Source of the DNA: Chromobotia macracanthus
Taxonomy: Eukaryota; Chordata; Actinopteri; Cypriniformes; Botiidae
Length of the DNA: 64,000 nucleotides
Direction of reading: 5' to 3'
Assembly (NCBI GenBank): GCA_036877525.1
Contig: JAZGTH010000098.1
Location: 2,108,001-2,172,000 of the forward strand
Position numbers and translations under genes: made by a program. The number at the start of each line of letters is the position of its first letter. Within the stretch, counting starts at the first letter, position 1. Positions 36,678-48,764 of this stretch are shown here, piece by piece. The notes below the pieces were generated by a model. It saw only the letters and a program-made list of their open reading frames with translations, was not told the origin of the DNA and ran no database searches.

Positions 36678-37061
36678 TCTTGATACGAGGTTTAGGAGTG
36701 GGGGGTGGCGTTACCTCGGAAGAAGAATAAGCTTGTCTGCGTATGAAGAAAGATGTGTCTGAGTCCCACTGGGCCACACTGGGACCATTATCCAACAGGA
36801 GCGAAACCTGTGGGGGTCCATCGCCGGAGCCGTGGGAGGGAGGCAGTGATGAGTTTGGGGGAGGTTCAGGACTGTAGTTCCTGTACCCAGTCCCGCTAAT
36901 CTCTCTCAATAGCGGGGGAGGACACATACTGTAAGGACGTGGAGAAGCAAGAAGGGGCCCCTCGGTCCGGCGGAAGAGCTCTAAACTACAGGATAACTGT
37001 TCAACACAACAACCCCTGAGCAAAGACAAAGCCTGACAGGGGATTTTCTGGAAATGATCAG
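36673..37061 (-). CDS. Orphan terminal coding exon, proline/serine-rich product
   Basis: A 389-nt open stretch on the minus strand lies between a good acceptor (AACATTGTGTCAG) and a TAA stop at 36673-36675. It encodes 128 residues in one frame: DHFQKIPCQALSLLRG, then GYRNYSPEPPPNSSLPPS, and a basic end TPPPTPKPRIKK that resembles SH3-binding and short basic tails. It begins in phase 2, so the upstream exon must end in phase 1. Several mllt10 exons do (ending 60468, 58335, 50006, 46630 and 44802). It may therefore be an alternative last exon of mllt10 or the end of a separate minus-strand gene with unseen 5' exons. An AATAAA overlaps the stop codon (36672-36677). I do not recognise the family. 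Confidence 0.4.
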
Positions 37062-40000
37062 CTGACACAATGTTAAATTACATGAAAATATATTAAATGA
37101 AAGATTTGATTGATTTTTATAAGTTTTATCATTTATTAAATCACATTCTGTAAGCTTTACATTTACACAATTTTACAATGATGTAACATTTCATGTAATT
37201 AATATATTTTCCTGTTTTATACTCTACATGGCAACCAGACAAACTATCTGCAAATCATTTGAAGGGAAATCTGATTCATTATTTTACCTACCAATTACAA
37301 AAGTGAATTTTTAAAATGATTACTTATGTCAGTTAAAAACAAAAAAAACAAATTACATTTTTGATTTGTGATACCATGATTTTCGCACAAGTCACTTTTT
37401 ACAAAAAAGATTTCTGTTCAGGCACCTAAATGGACAGAAGTGGTCCTTTGCTGGCTACCCAGGACAGCCAGAGCTGCTGTCCCCATAGGCCCCTGGCAGA
37501 CTGATTGAAACCGTTGATGTTGGACAGGAGTTCAGCTGGAAATAAGGGGGATGGGACTTAAGAGGGGGTGTGTCCATATGCCCAAGATGTGAATGAATAA
37601 GCCCAGAGGAGGAGGGGTGCAGCCAAGAAGCAGAGAAAGATAAAGCATAGAACAAGCAAGAGAGAAAGACAGAGAAAAAGAGAGAGAGGGAAAGTCAGAG
37701 AGACAGCAAGCACTAGAGAAAAATAAAGAGCAAGCGAGAAAGCAAGCAAGAGGGGGTGGCAGTGGCATGTTTAAACAGCCAGGAGATGACTGACAGGTCT
37801 GATAAGACAGGAGAGAGAAGAGCGTGTGTGGGGGGGGGAGTCTCTGAGTCTGACTGGGAGAGGAAAGTGAGCTATTAATTACTAAAGCAGAACCAGATGT
37901 AACACAATGGTGCCTGAACAGCTGGGAATCATCAGCATAAACGAAAGAGGGAGGAGAAATAAAGATGGGTGAGGAGAAAAAGGATAAATGAAAGGAAGGA
38001 AAGAGAATTAAACTACTTATGGTGCTCCTTGTGCAGAGATGACAGGAGATGCATTAGATGATGAAGGCAGAATATCTGCTGGGGGTGTGAGCTGCTAGTA
38101 GTAACAGGGCAACAGTGTGTAGCTTCAGTAGGTCAGCTGATTCTGAAAGACTGAGGTGTCTGATTGTGATTTTAACCCTATTCAAGAGCAATACAGAGGA
38201 GAAGAAGGGAGGATGAGTTTACGTGTTGTAGTTGACAGATGAATACAGGAAAACAGCAATTAGAAAGGACTAAAATGGAGACAACAGTAATTTAAAGGGG
38301 GTAAGATCATTATTTCCAAAGACAAAAGTTATCTCAGTTCCTCTCACCCCCTTCGAGAAATTGTTATTTAGTTATGTAGATAAAATGTCACAATCATCAT
38401 AGAGTGGCTGGCGCATTCCAAAGACAGCACCCTAAATAGCTTTGCAGCCTCCACTTAGATTAATTTCAAGTAAAAACTCACATTTACATTGTGGTCTAAT
38501 AATATTCCTAAATTTCAATTTGATATGGCCATTCAGGTTTACAGTTCCAGTGAGAATAATAGGAGACCATAAATCAGTCACCTTCCCTCCAGCTCTGTCA
38601 GTTAGCAGCATTTGTTACCTACCTGTAAGCTGAATCCATTCCTTACAGGCAGCAGGGTGAAAATGAAGCGTCCCTGAGGATCTTCAGGGTTTTTTTATTT
38701 GGATCACCCCCTCCGGTGCACCTGGTGGAGAGAGAGTGGCTTTAGCAGCTCTCACTCCCGGCCTCCTATTACCCCATCTGCTGCTCTCTGAGCGGGTATT
38801 AACACAAAAGCATTACTAACTAGATGGGAAAGGGAAAAATAACAATAATAAGTATTTGATTTATCACTGTGGTGTTGATGGAGTAAAAATATTATGAGAG
38901 GTTTATTGGAGAGCTTAAGTCATATGTGGTTTGTTAATAAAAGGTCCTTATTCAGTCATGGGAAAAGCAAGGCAGTGCCATTATGTGACGTTACAAATTT
39001 GTAATAATAGATTCATCTGATTAAAATAAACCAAAGATTTTTCAGATGTCTGAATGCTGTCACTGAACCCATTGTGTGTGCCATTCTGAGTGTATCAGGC
39101 TGGGCTGGGGGGTCAGAGGTCAGTGGGTGGTCAGCAGTGTGGACAGCTTGATGAAGCTGAGGGGAGAGAGGGGCCTGCTGTTCCCACAGCAGGAGGACTC
39201 AGAGCTGGGCAGGAACAGTGGGCAGGTCCTTGGGGGTCATGCTGAGAAATGGGTTCCATTCACCAAACAACAAACAAGGGGTTCTAGAGTTTATATGGGG
39301 AAAAATGGATGAGGGGTTTAGTGTGTTATACATTTTATTTCAGGATCTCAATTTCAATTTAATTTGGCTACTACAGTGCTGTATGATTTTCATACTACTG
39401 CTAAGGGTAAAATAATTTAAAGATAATCATTTTAATTACAATCTAAAAGCACTTTATCTGCACTGAATGTAATGGCTTCTCATTTTAATTCTAACAGATT
39501 TCCTGGAGTGTTCCATAATTGCAATACTTGATACTTGATGATGGGGACCTGTATTAATGATACTTTCTTTTATAGAAAAATGGTCTGCAAGTCTACATAT
39601 AGGTATGATTCTTTGTGAATAATTAAATGCATACTAAATTTTAGGCTAACACTTTACAACGAGGTTCTATTTGTTAATTACATTAGTTTACATGAACTAG
39701 TACATCAACATTTATTAATCCTAATTTCAGCATTTACCAATACATATTTTAAATCAAAACTTGTCTGTTAACATGTATGAATGCACAGTTGACACAAGCA
39801 CTTGCATTTTTATTAACTGACATTAAAGATTAATAAATGCTGTAAAAACATATTGCCCATCATTAGCTCATATTAGCTAATGTATTAACTAATTAACTAC
39901 TTTACAATGGGACCCTATAGTAAAGTCCCAACTTTAGCAGAAAAAGTGAACGATAAACAACAACATGCTATTGTTGTGCTGTCGAGTATAAATTACAAAG

Positions 40001-41137
40001 ACATTGCAAGGATTGTAATAAACAGATTTTAATTTATCACTGAAAAAAGCGCAATACTACAATCTCAGTGTTCAAAATTTCTTAATATGAAGCAGGATTT
40101 GTGTGGTTCATTTTGATGTTTTAAATACAAACTTTAGACATTCTGCATAATTTCTGTACATATACATGAGAACGTGGACATACCACATCTATAATGGAGT
40201 ATAAAACCACATCAATAAAATGGTGCAAAAAGAAAAAGTCCCTGCACATACAAAAATAAATTAATACACTTTATCCAGTCACCAGCATTGTGGAAAGCCT
40301 GCTGGAAAGATCTGAACTCACTAACAGTGCTTTAAAACAGTCCTTCACACCACTAAGTGAATCACAAACATTTATTTACAACAGAAGAGGTAAAACTGTG
40401 CTAACTAAATCTTATTTATTCTGACAGCTTATTCTTAATCCAATATGCATCTGTTAATTTACATAGCAACAAAACAAAAACCGGGTGTATTTACAAGACA
40501 AGGAGAAATTTCAGTCAAGTAGGGTTTTTTCTTTTTTCATAACTTCAAAACACCAGGCATGTTCATTAAAGTGTTTTTCTCAATGAGTTTTTTTGTGCAG
40601 TAGTATACAAACATTTTGCAAGCTGGGCATTAAAATATATTACCTTGTGCCCAACATGCAACGAATGCAAATAAATTAAAAAAGGACTTATAAAGGCTTC
40701 AAAACAGATCACACAGCACAAACATTCGTAATCAGACAGGTTTCAGTGTAGTCACTGTACAGGCAGAGATCTCCGTGACTCTCTGAACTAGTTTTGCCTG
40801 AGCGATGCAGATTGGTAACAATTTTATAAAACTGGGACAACTGGATGGAAAACTAAAACAGGAAGAGACTGGCAGCGTCTCCAGCGCCTGGCGCCTGCTG
40901 ACAGCTTGGAGAACAGAGCCAGGCACTTGGGTTTCGGGCCTGGTTTAGGTGTCCTGACTTGAGAGGTAGTTGCTCTTCAAAGAGTGCAGCAGGGTCAGTG
41001 AGAGAGCTTTGGAACGCCTCCTGACAGGAGAAGCTCAAGATCACGATGCAGAAGGCCTTAAAGGTGCACAAATGTCTGATCGATTCAGCTAGAATACATT
41101 TGACCGCATTCTATACAGACAAACAAATACAAAGGGT
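37062..41137. other. DNA between the mllt10 3' end and the orphan exon
   Basis: No recognised gene. It holds purine-rich stretches (37600-38000), an Angel-like element (39647-39928), and a less AT-rich block at 39060-39260 with a perfect 7-bp hairpin, CCTGCTG-N6-CAGCAGG. If the orphan exon belongs to mllt10, this is its last intron. Confidence 0.4.
39647..39928. mobile_element. Angel-like foldback DNA element, near full length
   Basis: It begins TAACACTTTACAACGAGG and ends ACTTTACAATGGGACCC, with internal TTAATAAATGCTGTAAAAAC and mirrored GTTAAC/ATTAAC words. It is the same family as 24563-24878. Confidence 0.7.
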
Positions 41138-41143
41138 TTTATT
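41138..41143 (-). terminator. mllt10: Poly(A) signal AATAAA of mllt10
   Basis: The first AATAAA on the minus strand after the mllt10 stop codon (41750-41752), giving a 3' UTR of about 0.6 kb. Confidence 0.5.
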
Positions 41144-41749
41144 TAAATTATCGTGATACGTTTCTCATTAAAGGGGTACAGAGAGGTAACAGTGGTAAGC
41201 AGACACTGATCCAGAAGCATGTGCAGATAGCAGAGAATCCTCCTAGACTTTTGAACCATCCAGCAACTTCAGTTCTCATCCAAGACTTCCGTCTACACCT
41301 TCCGCCCACAGCAACTCACACCAGCGTGTCATTTCCAGCACACTGGCAGGATGAGAGAGACTGCATGTGTGTGCACATATGTGTGCGCGAGTTATTTGGC
41401 CCCCGTGGGATCAAGAAGTTTACAGCAAGTGATTTTCTCAAACTCAGTGCAACATGTTTCTTGCCAGATGGGCATCAAACTGGCAAGCGCGTGTGTGTGC
41501 GTGTATCAAGGCTGGAGCTAGTGTGAGTTTTATGCAGTGGTGAATATTATGGTCTTGTTGCTTTGGGGATGGACAGATGAGAAAGATCCATAAGGCAGAT
41601 CCTGTTTTCCGCATCAGGTCTTGTCCTGCCCTGTCACAGATACAGCCTTGTCCCCCAGCCGCTAAATAATCACAAATATACTTGTTATACAAATATACAA
41701 CAAATCCTGAACATCAATCACCATATACAATCAAACAGTAAACAATCAG

Positions 41750-41950
41750 TCATATTAATAAACTAGCAGCAGGTGCGGTACTAACTCCGGTTTTGGGAGC
41801 GCTGTTGTCATGCTTGGCCAGAAAGGGGTTGCTGGTTATGGCTGTCTGATTGCTGGGCAGCAGGCTGTTGATGGACAGCTGCGCATCATTCTGCTGCTGT
41901 TGTTGTTGCTGCTGCTGCATTAACTGATAGAGCAGAACCTGCTGCTGCTC
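41750..41950 (-). CDS. mllt10: mllt10 last coding exon with Q9 run
   Basis: It encodes EQQQVLLYQLM followed by nine glutamines (mixed CAG/CAA), then LLPSNQTAITSNPFL, which matches human LYQLMQ and TTNPFL. The end TGVSTAPAASLLI differs from human. A possible donor, GGA|GTTAGT, lies within it, so the tail may instead be intron of a form that splices onward (for example to an unseen exon). Human has His/Gln where this has pure Gln. Confidence 0.85.
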   Translation of the reverse strand, partial: EQQQVLLYQLMQQQQQQQQQNDAQLSINSLLPSNQTAITSNPFLAKHDNSAPKTGVSTAPAASLLI

Positions 41951-44900
41951 CTGTACATAGACAGACAGACAGAGACGCAGTGTGATGAGACGTCTAGACT
42001 CAGACGGCACGCCCACAGGCTGTCCATGGACCGTCTGATGCATATTACACACAAATGCGGCAATAGCTATCTGAATATCGCAATATTCCCATCTGAAGTC
42101 TGCTTGAAAACTCAGTGTGCATGGGTTTTTAATCATTCTGTCGGTAGACAAGAGAAAGTCCTTTTGTGAGGTTAACAGCACAATCTTTGAAAGATTTCAA
42201 AAGTTTTTCTGAGACATTTAGCCAGCAAGTGCATATATATAGTGTATAATACTTATTCATATTTTTCCGTATTGCAGCATAATAATAAACTCATCAAAAC
42301 TGAAATAACACAAATGTACCTTTGGGATTTATGCTTTCTTAAATATGTTATATTAGCATCTTCAATGTAGTCACTCTTTGCCAAACTGTTTTCTTGGCAT
42401 TATATCACCCAGTTTCCTGAACTGTCACCTTGAGATGCTTTTTAAACAGTAAATGAAGGAGTTTTGTTTTTTCTTCATTTTCCACTGACAGAAATATGTT
42501 GGCACAATTATATTTCTCTCTACAAATTGTGACTAAAATGAGCGGCAGTGTATATGTGTATATATGCTCCTCTTACCGCTGTGGGTTGCTGGGAGCTGAA
42601 GAGCTGCTGGTGCTGATGGAGAAGGATCTGCCTGTGCTGTTCTGTCAGAAGTCTTGCCGCACTGCAAACACACACACACAGCCCCCATAAGTGAACTACA
42701 ACAACATTTCACAAACATCCTGCACAGATGCATCATTTCCCATGGCTGCACAAACACATTAAGTTTCACCCAACATAAAATTGCATTATAAAGTGAATTT
42801 CCTGTCACTGCTCATACATGAAATGCAAAAAACATGCACTGTACACGTCATTGCTTATTGAAAATGTAATTTCCCTTCAGAGTTGAATCACAAAGGAATT
42901 CAGGTACAATAACACAAAAACAACATACAAAAAACACAAAACAAACACAAATATTAGTCCCCAGGTTAAACTGAAGATGCTGTCATGGTAACTGCACAGG
43001 ATAATGGTGTTGCTTGTGACTGATGCAGGGCTGTTGGAGAAGAAACTTGTCTAAACTATACAGCTGTTGTTTTCCATACAAACAGCGAACAAAAGTGCAG
43101 ACAGGAATGCTCACCTGGTTTTCACAGTGGTCACACTGCTGCAGTCCAAAAAGCACAAGCAATAGAGTTCAAGAAGCAAAAGACAAAGAACAAATGAAGG
43201 CAAAGGTCATGTGTCACACATTACCAATATCTGCATAGGTGTACCTCACCCACATGCCTTATACTGTTTTAAATACAATTTGCATAAAGAAATTACATTG
43301 TGTTCCTGTAGCTCAAATGGCAGAGCATTGTGGTAGCAGCGCAAAGGTTGTGGTTTCGATCCCAGGGAACACACATGCTGATAAAGAATTGCATTCCTTG
43401 AATGTACTGTAAGTTGCTTTGGACAGCGAATGCCAAATGCATAACTGTAAAAAGCATGGCCACAAATACTTCATGTACAGTAACTAGAATTGAATTGTAA
43501 AGAACTGAGAATGGGGGGGGGGGTCTTAATTGTCATGCACATATTGACAGTGCACAAATTTCTAATGGTTAGCTTTTATTATTTTGTAGCACAGTACAAT
43601 GTAAATGTAAAGGGAATTGTATAAGATCTGTTTGTACCTGTTATTGAGGCTGCTGGCCAGAGAAGCGCTGGTAGCTGCTGAGGGGTGGGGCAGGGAGCTG
43701 GTGTTCTGGGTTAGGCTGTGGGAGGTATGGATCACTCCATTCAGAACACCCACGATACCATTCATGGCCAGGGGGTTCAGAGCGCCCATCAGACCCGTCA
43801 TCCCAGCTATGCTAGCAGGCAAAGATGAGTTGGCATTGCCAGGTTGGATGGCCATCCCGGCCATGCCGACTCCGTTGACCTGCTGCTGGGGTGGACTGTG
43901 TGCCGCAGAAGGAGGGGTGGAGAGAGAGGAGGTGCTACTTCCACTACTGTGGCCACCAGACAGGGGATCCTGAGAGAAAGAGAGAGAGAGGAGAGACAGA
44001 GAGAGAAAGTACAAGGGCATGAAAGAGACAGAGAATCACGTGAGAAGCCTCATTTACCTGTTCAATCAATGAACAAAATTGCCCATAAATGTGATTAAAT
44101 TAGTTATTACAAGGAGGCTGCACATCACTTAACATTACACAGCCACCAATTAATCCGTTATAACGATTCACTGTAAGTATGCATTACATAACACTAAAAC
44201 ATATAATAAACACTATGTACAGATAAACATAACACTTGACTCAACTAAACAGGTGCTCAGTCCCAGCAGATGGCATCTGCAGAGCAGGGGTAGAGGAAGT
44301 TACCTGAGTGGGCAAGGGTTGAGAGGAGTCTGTTAAAACACTGCTGCCTAGCTGAATGTTCTTGCTGTGCAGCATGTCTGGAGGAGAGAGAGATTTTGCA
44401 ACTTGACATGAATGCGGAGACCAGATTAGCTAGAGTTGAGCTGGGAGAGGAGATCCGTGAGCAGAGCAGAGGGGGGGAGGAGGGGTGCACGGATGGGTGT
44501 GTGCGTGTAAAGGCCGGGGTATACTTTATTCTTCCATGTGCCGCTACACCTCGCTTCACCGTGCGCGGGACGTAGCCGGCAACGGACAGCCAAAGTATAC
44601 ATTGGGCTTCAGGGAGTGAGTCAAGAGGTGGGCTCATGGGTGAGACGTGTGTGTGTGTGAATCTTGATCGGGGGGTGTTCAGGGTCAGAATTAGACAGTA
44701 ATGCTTGGGTTGTTAGCCTGTTTTTGGTGTTACTGTGTCGTGTCAGGACTGTATGGGTAAATGAAAGGCAGAAGGAAGCAGAGGCAGTGTGTGTGCCTGA
44801 CCTGTGTGAGTGTTGCTGGGGTACAGAGGAGAGGAGGCGGTAGTGGCTGTGGTGCTTGTGGGGGTGAAAGGCACAGAGAGCTGAGCGCTCAGGAGCTGCA

Positions 44901-47900
44901 GTCGTTCTTTCTTCATGGTAAGAGTTCGGATCTGTTCCTCCAGGCGCCTGTTTTCCACCTGCAGCTGGTGAAGGGACTTCAGCATTCCCAGCACTGGACA
45001 TGAAAACACACACCACATTATCTCATTATTTGTGTTGCTCTCGGCTAACTGTTATAGTGGTTGCCAGATTTGGGCAATGTTCTGGAAACATGAAACTAAA
45101 CACATTTCTGTTTAAATTGTTCGCAAATACATTACTTTTCCAGAAATCATTGCATTGAATTAAACAAAACTATTTACAGAGGAATGGTTTTATGACTGAC
45201 TGTACAAAAACCTGTGTTGAAATAAAATGGTTAAAAACCACTGAAAGCAGCAGTAAACTCGATCCCGCAAGAGCAAAAACTACATCTACATCTGCAGACT
45301 TGCAGATCAAGACCTCCAGAAGGAACTACAACTGTAGACTTCCGCTCGGTCTCGTGTCAGTTTAACAGCCGCCTTTAAGGCCTGATCGGGGGCCAGCATC
45401 CCCTACTGAAATGCAAACCAGATGCACTGTCAAAAAACCGCAATACTGGCCTCATATCAGCGGCAAACAGAAAGCTCTCTTCACACCCACAGAACACAAC
45501 CACCCTACCACTTCCTGTTTAGGCCTCTCTGTGTTTTTGTCAGACTTCCACCCTGTTGCCGAAAGAGCTTCTATCTTAACAGAAACAGCTGCTGCTTGTT
45601 CACACAATCCTGATGATACGAACCGACCTGCTGCTACAGATATTGCTTCTACCTCCAGCCTATTGTAACATAGTTGATCATTAAAAAACTCTTCTGATAT
45701 TCACAGCAGCTATACACAGCCAGAACTGACAGGTAATGGAGCTTATAACTACTGTGGTAAATACAATTAACTAATAAATTAATTACATCCGTTCTCAGAA
45801 TGTAATTACAGACTTCATCTGCTGGAATACTATGTGACTGACGTACGGTTTAATACAGTTTCATTTGGTAACATGTAATTATTCTTTTGGATTAAATATT
45901 TTGAGGGAAAGCATTAGATCTAAGGTTTTCCCATGAGATTAAAAGACCTGAAACATGCAGAATATAATGCAACAATTCGCAAGAGACAAGCCAACTTTTA
46001 ATGACCATAATTAAAGGCTTTTAGCATACTAATCAGAAATTAACTTTAATTTCCTTTTGATTTCTGTAATACCTTCTTGAGGTAATCTGTAATCCATCTC
46101 AGACTGAATTAATTACAGAAATTAATAGATCATTTTTACATTTTCTGAGGAAAATCAGAGGGCCGTGTTTTTGATGCTAGGGTTTTGTGGGTGTAAGTTA
46201 TCTTATACATGCTTCGACTAACAACACACCTCAACAAACCTGCACAATTTGATGCACCACTTACACCCTTAGCTTAAACCTAAAGGATGAGTTTCATTCT
46301 AAAGTTGGGGTTAGAGGTTGCTCAAATCCCCAACCCAAAGTAAAAGCAATAGAAATATTATGATGCTTGCCTTCTAATGCTTCTAATATCAATGTCAGTA
46401 TTAGCCGACCAAAAAATAAAGCCAAACAGACAATCCAACAATCCTCTGCAGGTTTATGATCAGAAACACAGCAGTACCATCAGAAAGAACTTAAGATGCT
46501 GTCTCTGACTCCGTGGTTTAAAAACATCCATAGTAAAATCAACATAATGACAACCAAACAGGGCAAAGTGTATGGAAGCACTATGCAACATCATGTGCAT
46601 GTGTGTATGTAAAAGATTATTTCTCTCACCATCTCCCTGTGAACCCTGCTGCAGGAGGAACTGTTGTCCTTCATTCCATTGTCTCTCCAGCAGCTGGTCG
46701 ATGCTGGTGGCCACAGGGGGCAGTGAATCTGTACCGGAGCCGATCCCTGGAACCAACGGTCCTGACGAGTCATACCGAATATGCAGACCACTTAACGGGG
46801 ACCTAAGGTCATTTACAAACAACAAGTGAGGCACAATCCATTCAGTTTTCCTGTCGTTAAACTGGCAGAGCTTGGCACTAGCAACAGCAAAGTCACAGGT
46901 TTGAATCCCAGGAATTGCATGGACTGATCAAATGTATACCTTAAATGCACTGAATGTATACCTTATATGTACATCGTAAGTAGCTTATGTTGAAGGCAGC
47001 TGCCAAATGCAAAAATTTAAATTAATAACGAGATTAACTCAACCTAATGATCATAACAGACAGAGATACCCATTTATTATTTAATCATGAGTAGTAAAGA
47101 AAATTTATTTCATAACTCAGCTGAACATCACAGTGGTAGAACCTGTGAAAATGCACTGTTTTTTCCCCACACTCACTAGACTGGTGTGCTATACGATCAA
47201 CAATGTTTTCTGAGCTCCCGGTCTAGTGTCATGCCCTCAGAGGGAGACACGCTGCTTAATAAAGACAGAGTTCACAGTTCTCGTGTGACGCCATCAGTTG
47301 AGAAACCCCGGGCCTGCACGTGAGTCAGACACCATAAATCTCAGCGCGCTCTTGTTTGGACAGACAGCGATGTGTGTTATTATGAATATATCCAGTTCTG
47401 GGCTCTACATCAGGGGCTCCCTGGCGAACACAAATCCATCTCCGGGGTAATTACGGCTGGGCTGAGATCAGCGCCATAATACAATAAATCTTCACAACCA
47501 CCAGCACAGCCCTGTACAACAGGAACGGCTCCGATGTGGATAATAGAATTACGATTAGTTTTGAAGAAGTTGCAAATATTTCTAAATCTGATATTCTCCT
47601 AACAGCTGAATTCGATACAAGCGGACACTTTTGTAACTTTCGGTACGGGCACTGTAAATGTCGCAAGGCAAAATAATACAGCGTTAAAAGCGTTTTACAA
47701 AAACAGTGGCGTAAATTGATTCTGAAAAAGTTAATTTAATTTTTACATTTAATATAGTTAATAAATTATCCAACATAGTATTTTAGTAACCATGCACAAA
47801 TATATCAATTGTATGCAACTGATAACACCATAATTAAATAATCATAATGAAGAAAATTGGCATACCTCTAATCAATAAAAAAAAAAAACATTACATCCCA

Positions 47901-48729
47901 CAGACCAACAGCTGACAGTATGGAAACTCGTTGAGATTGTGTATCTGTATATATCCACATATCTTCAGCCATCGGGCTAACTAGATAAGTGAATGATTTT
48001 TGCAATGCACTGACAACTAAAATGTTACTTTGTGTTCAAGGACACCCCTGCCCTGCAGAACTCTGAAACAGGTCTGTAACTGCAATATGGGCGACAGCTG
48101 AGTGTTAAAAATGCCTGCTGTTGGGAGGCAAGCGTGCGAGGGAGGAACGAATGCGTGAATGAATGTGGGCTGGGAAAGGGGGTGGGGGGTGTGGGAGAGT
48201 GAAATCTCCGAACCTGGAGGAGGGGAACCCTAGCTCAGGAATGTAAATAGGACTTACCGAGGGGAGAGGTTTGCCTTTGGTGAGCTTCCTCTTCTGGAGA
48301 AGCCGAGAGCTCCGTCTCCCAGCTCCTGATCTGAAAAGTAAACATAAAGCAGTCGATAAGGAGCCAGCATGCTAGAGGAGTCTGGGAACTGCAAAGACGG
48401 GCGACTCCATCCACACTGTGCCCGGCGGCTGTCAGATCTCCCTCAAAGAAATCCATCTTGGGGCCGAGTTCTCCTCTCTGGTAGCTCTGCTTGAACACTG
48501 ACACCACTGAGTGTGTCACCGAGTCACCTCTCTCTCCCTCTCTCATACACGCTCTCTCTCCCCTCGCTCATTTGTGAGCTGTCCATTCTTTCCCTCACCC
48601 CTGCTTTTCTTCCCTTTGGAGGCTCCTATTGCCCTGCCTCTAGGCCCCTTGCCAGACACTGCTTTTCATTTTCTGTAGTGAAAGTAATGAATCACATATG
48701 CGCCTCACCAGGCACAACCCCCTCCCCTC

Positions 48730-48764
<35 letters not shown>

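Larger units (their letters stand above)
44994..48257 (-). other. mllt10: mllt10 introns flanking exon 46630-46802
   Basis: Introns of 1.64 kb and 1.46 kb. They hold a SINE (46849-47016), a candidate conserved block (47200-47520) and otherwise plain AT-rich sequence. Confidence 0.6.

Noticed and set aside
39076..39312. 78-codon plus-strand frame
   Set aside because: No family resemblance and no splice context; it lies in a GC-richer non-coding block.
43617..43973. 118-codon plus-strand frame
   Set aside because: It is the antisense shadow of the mllt10 exon 43638-43969.
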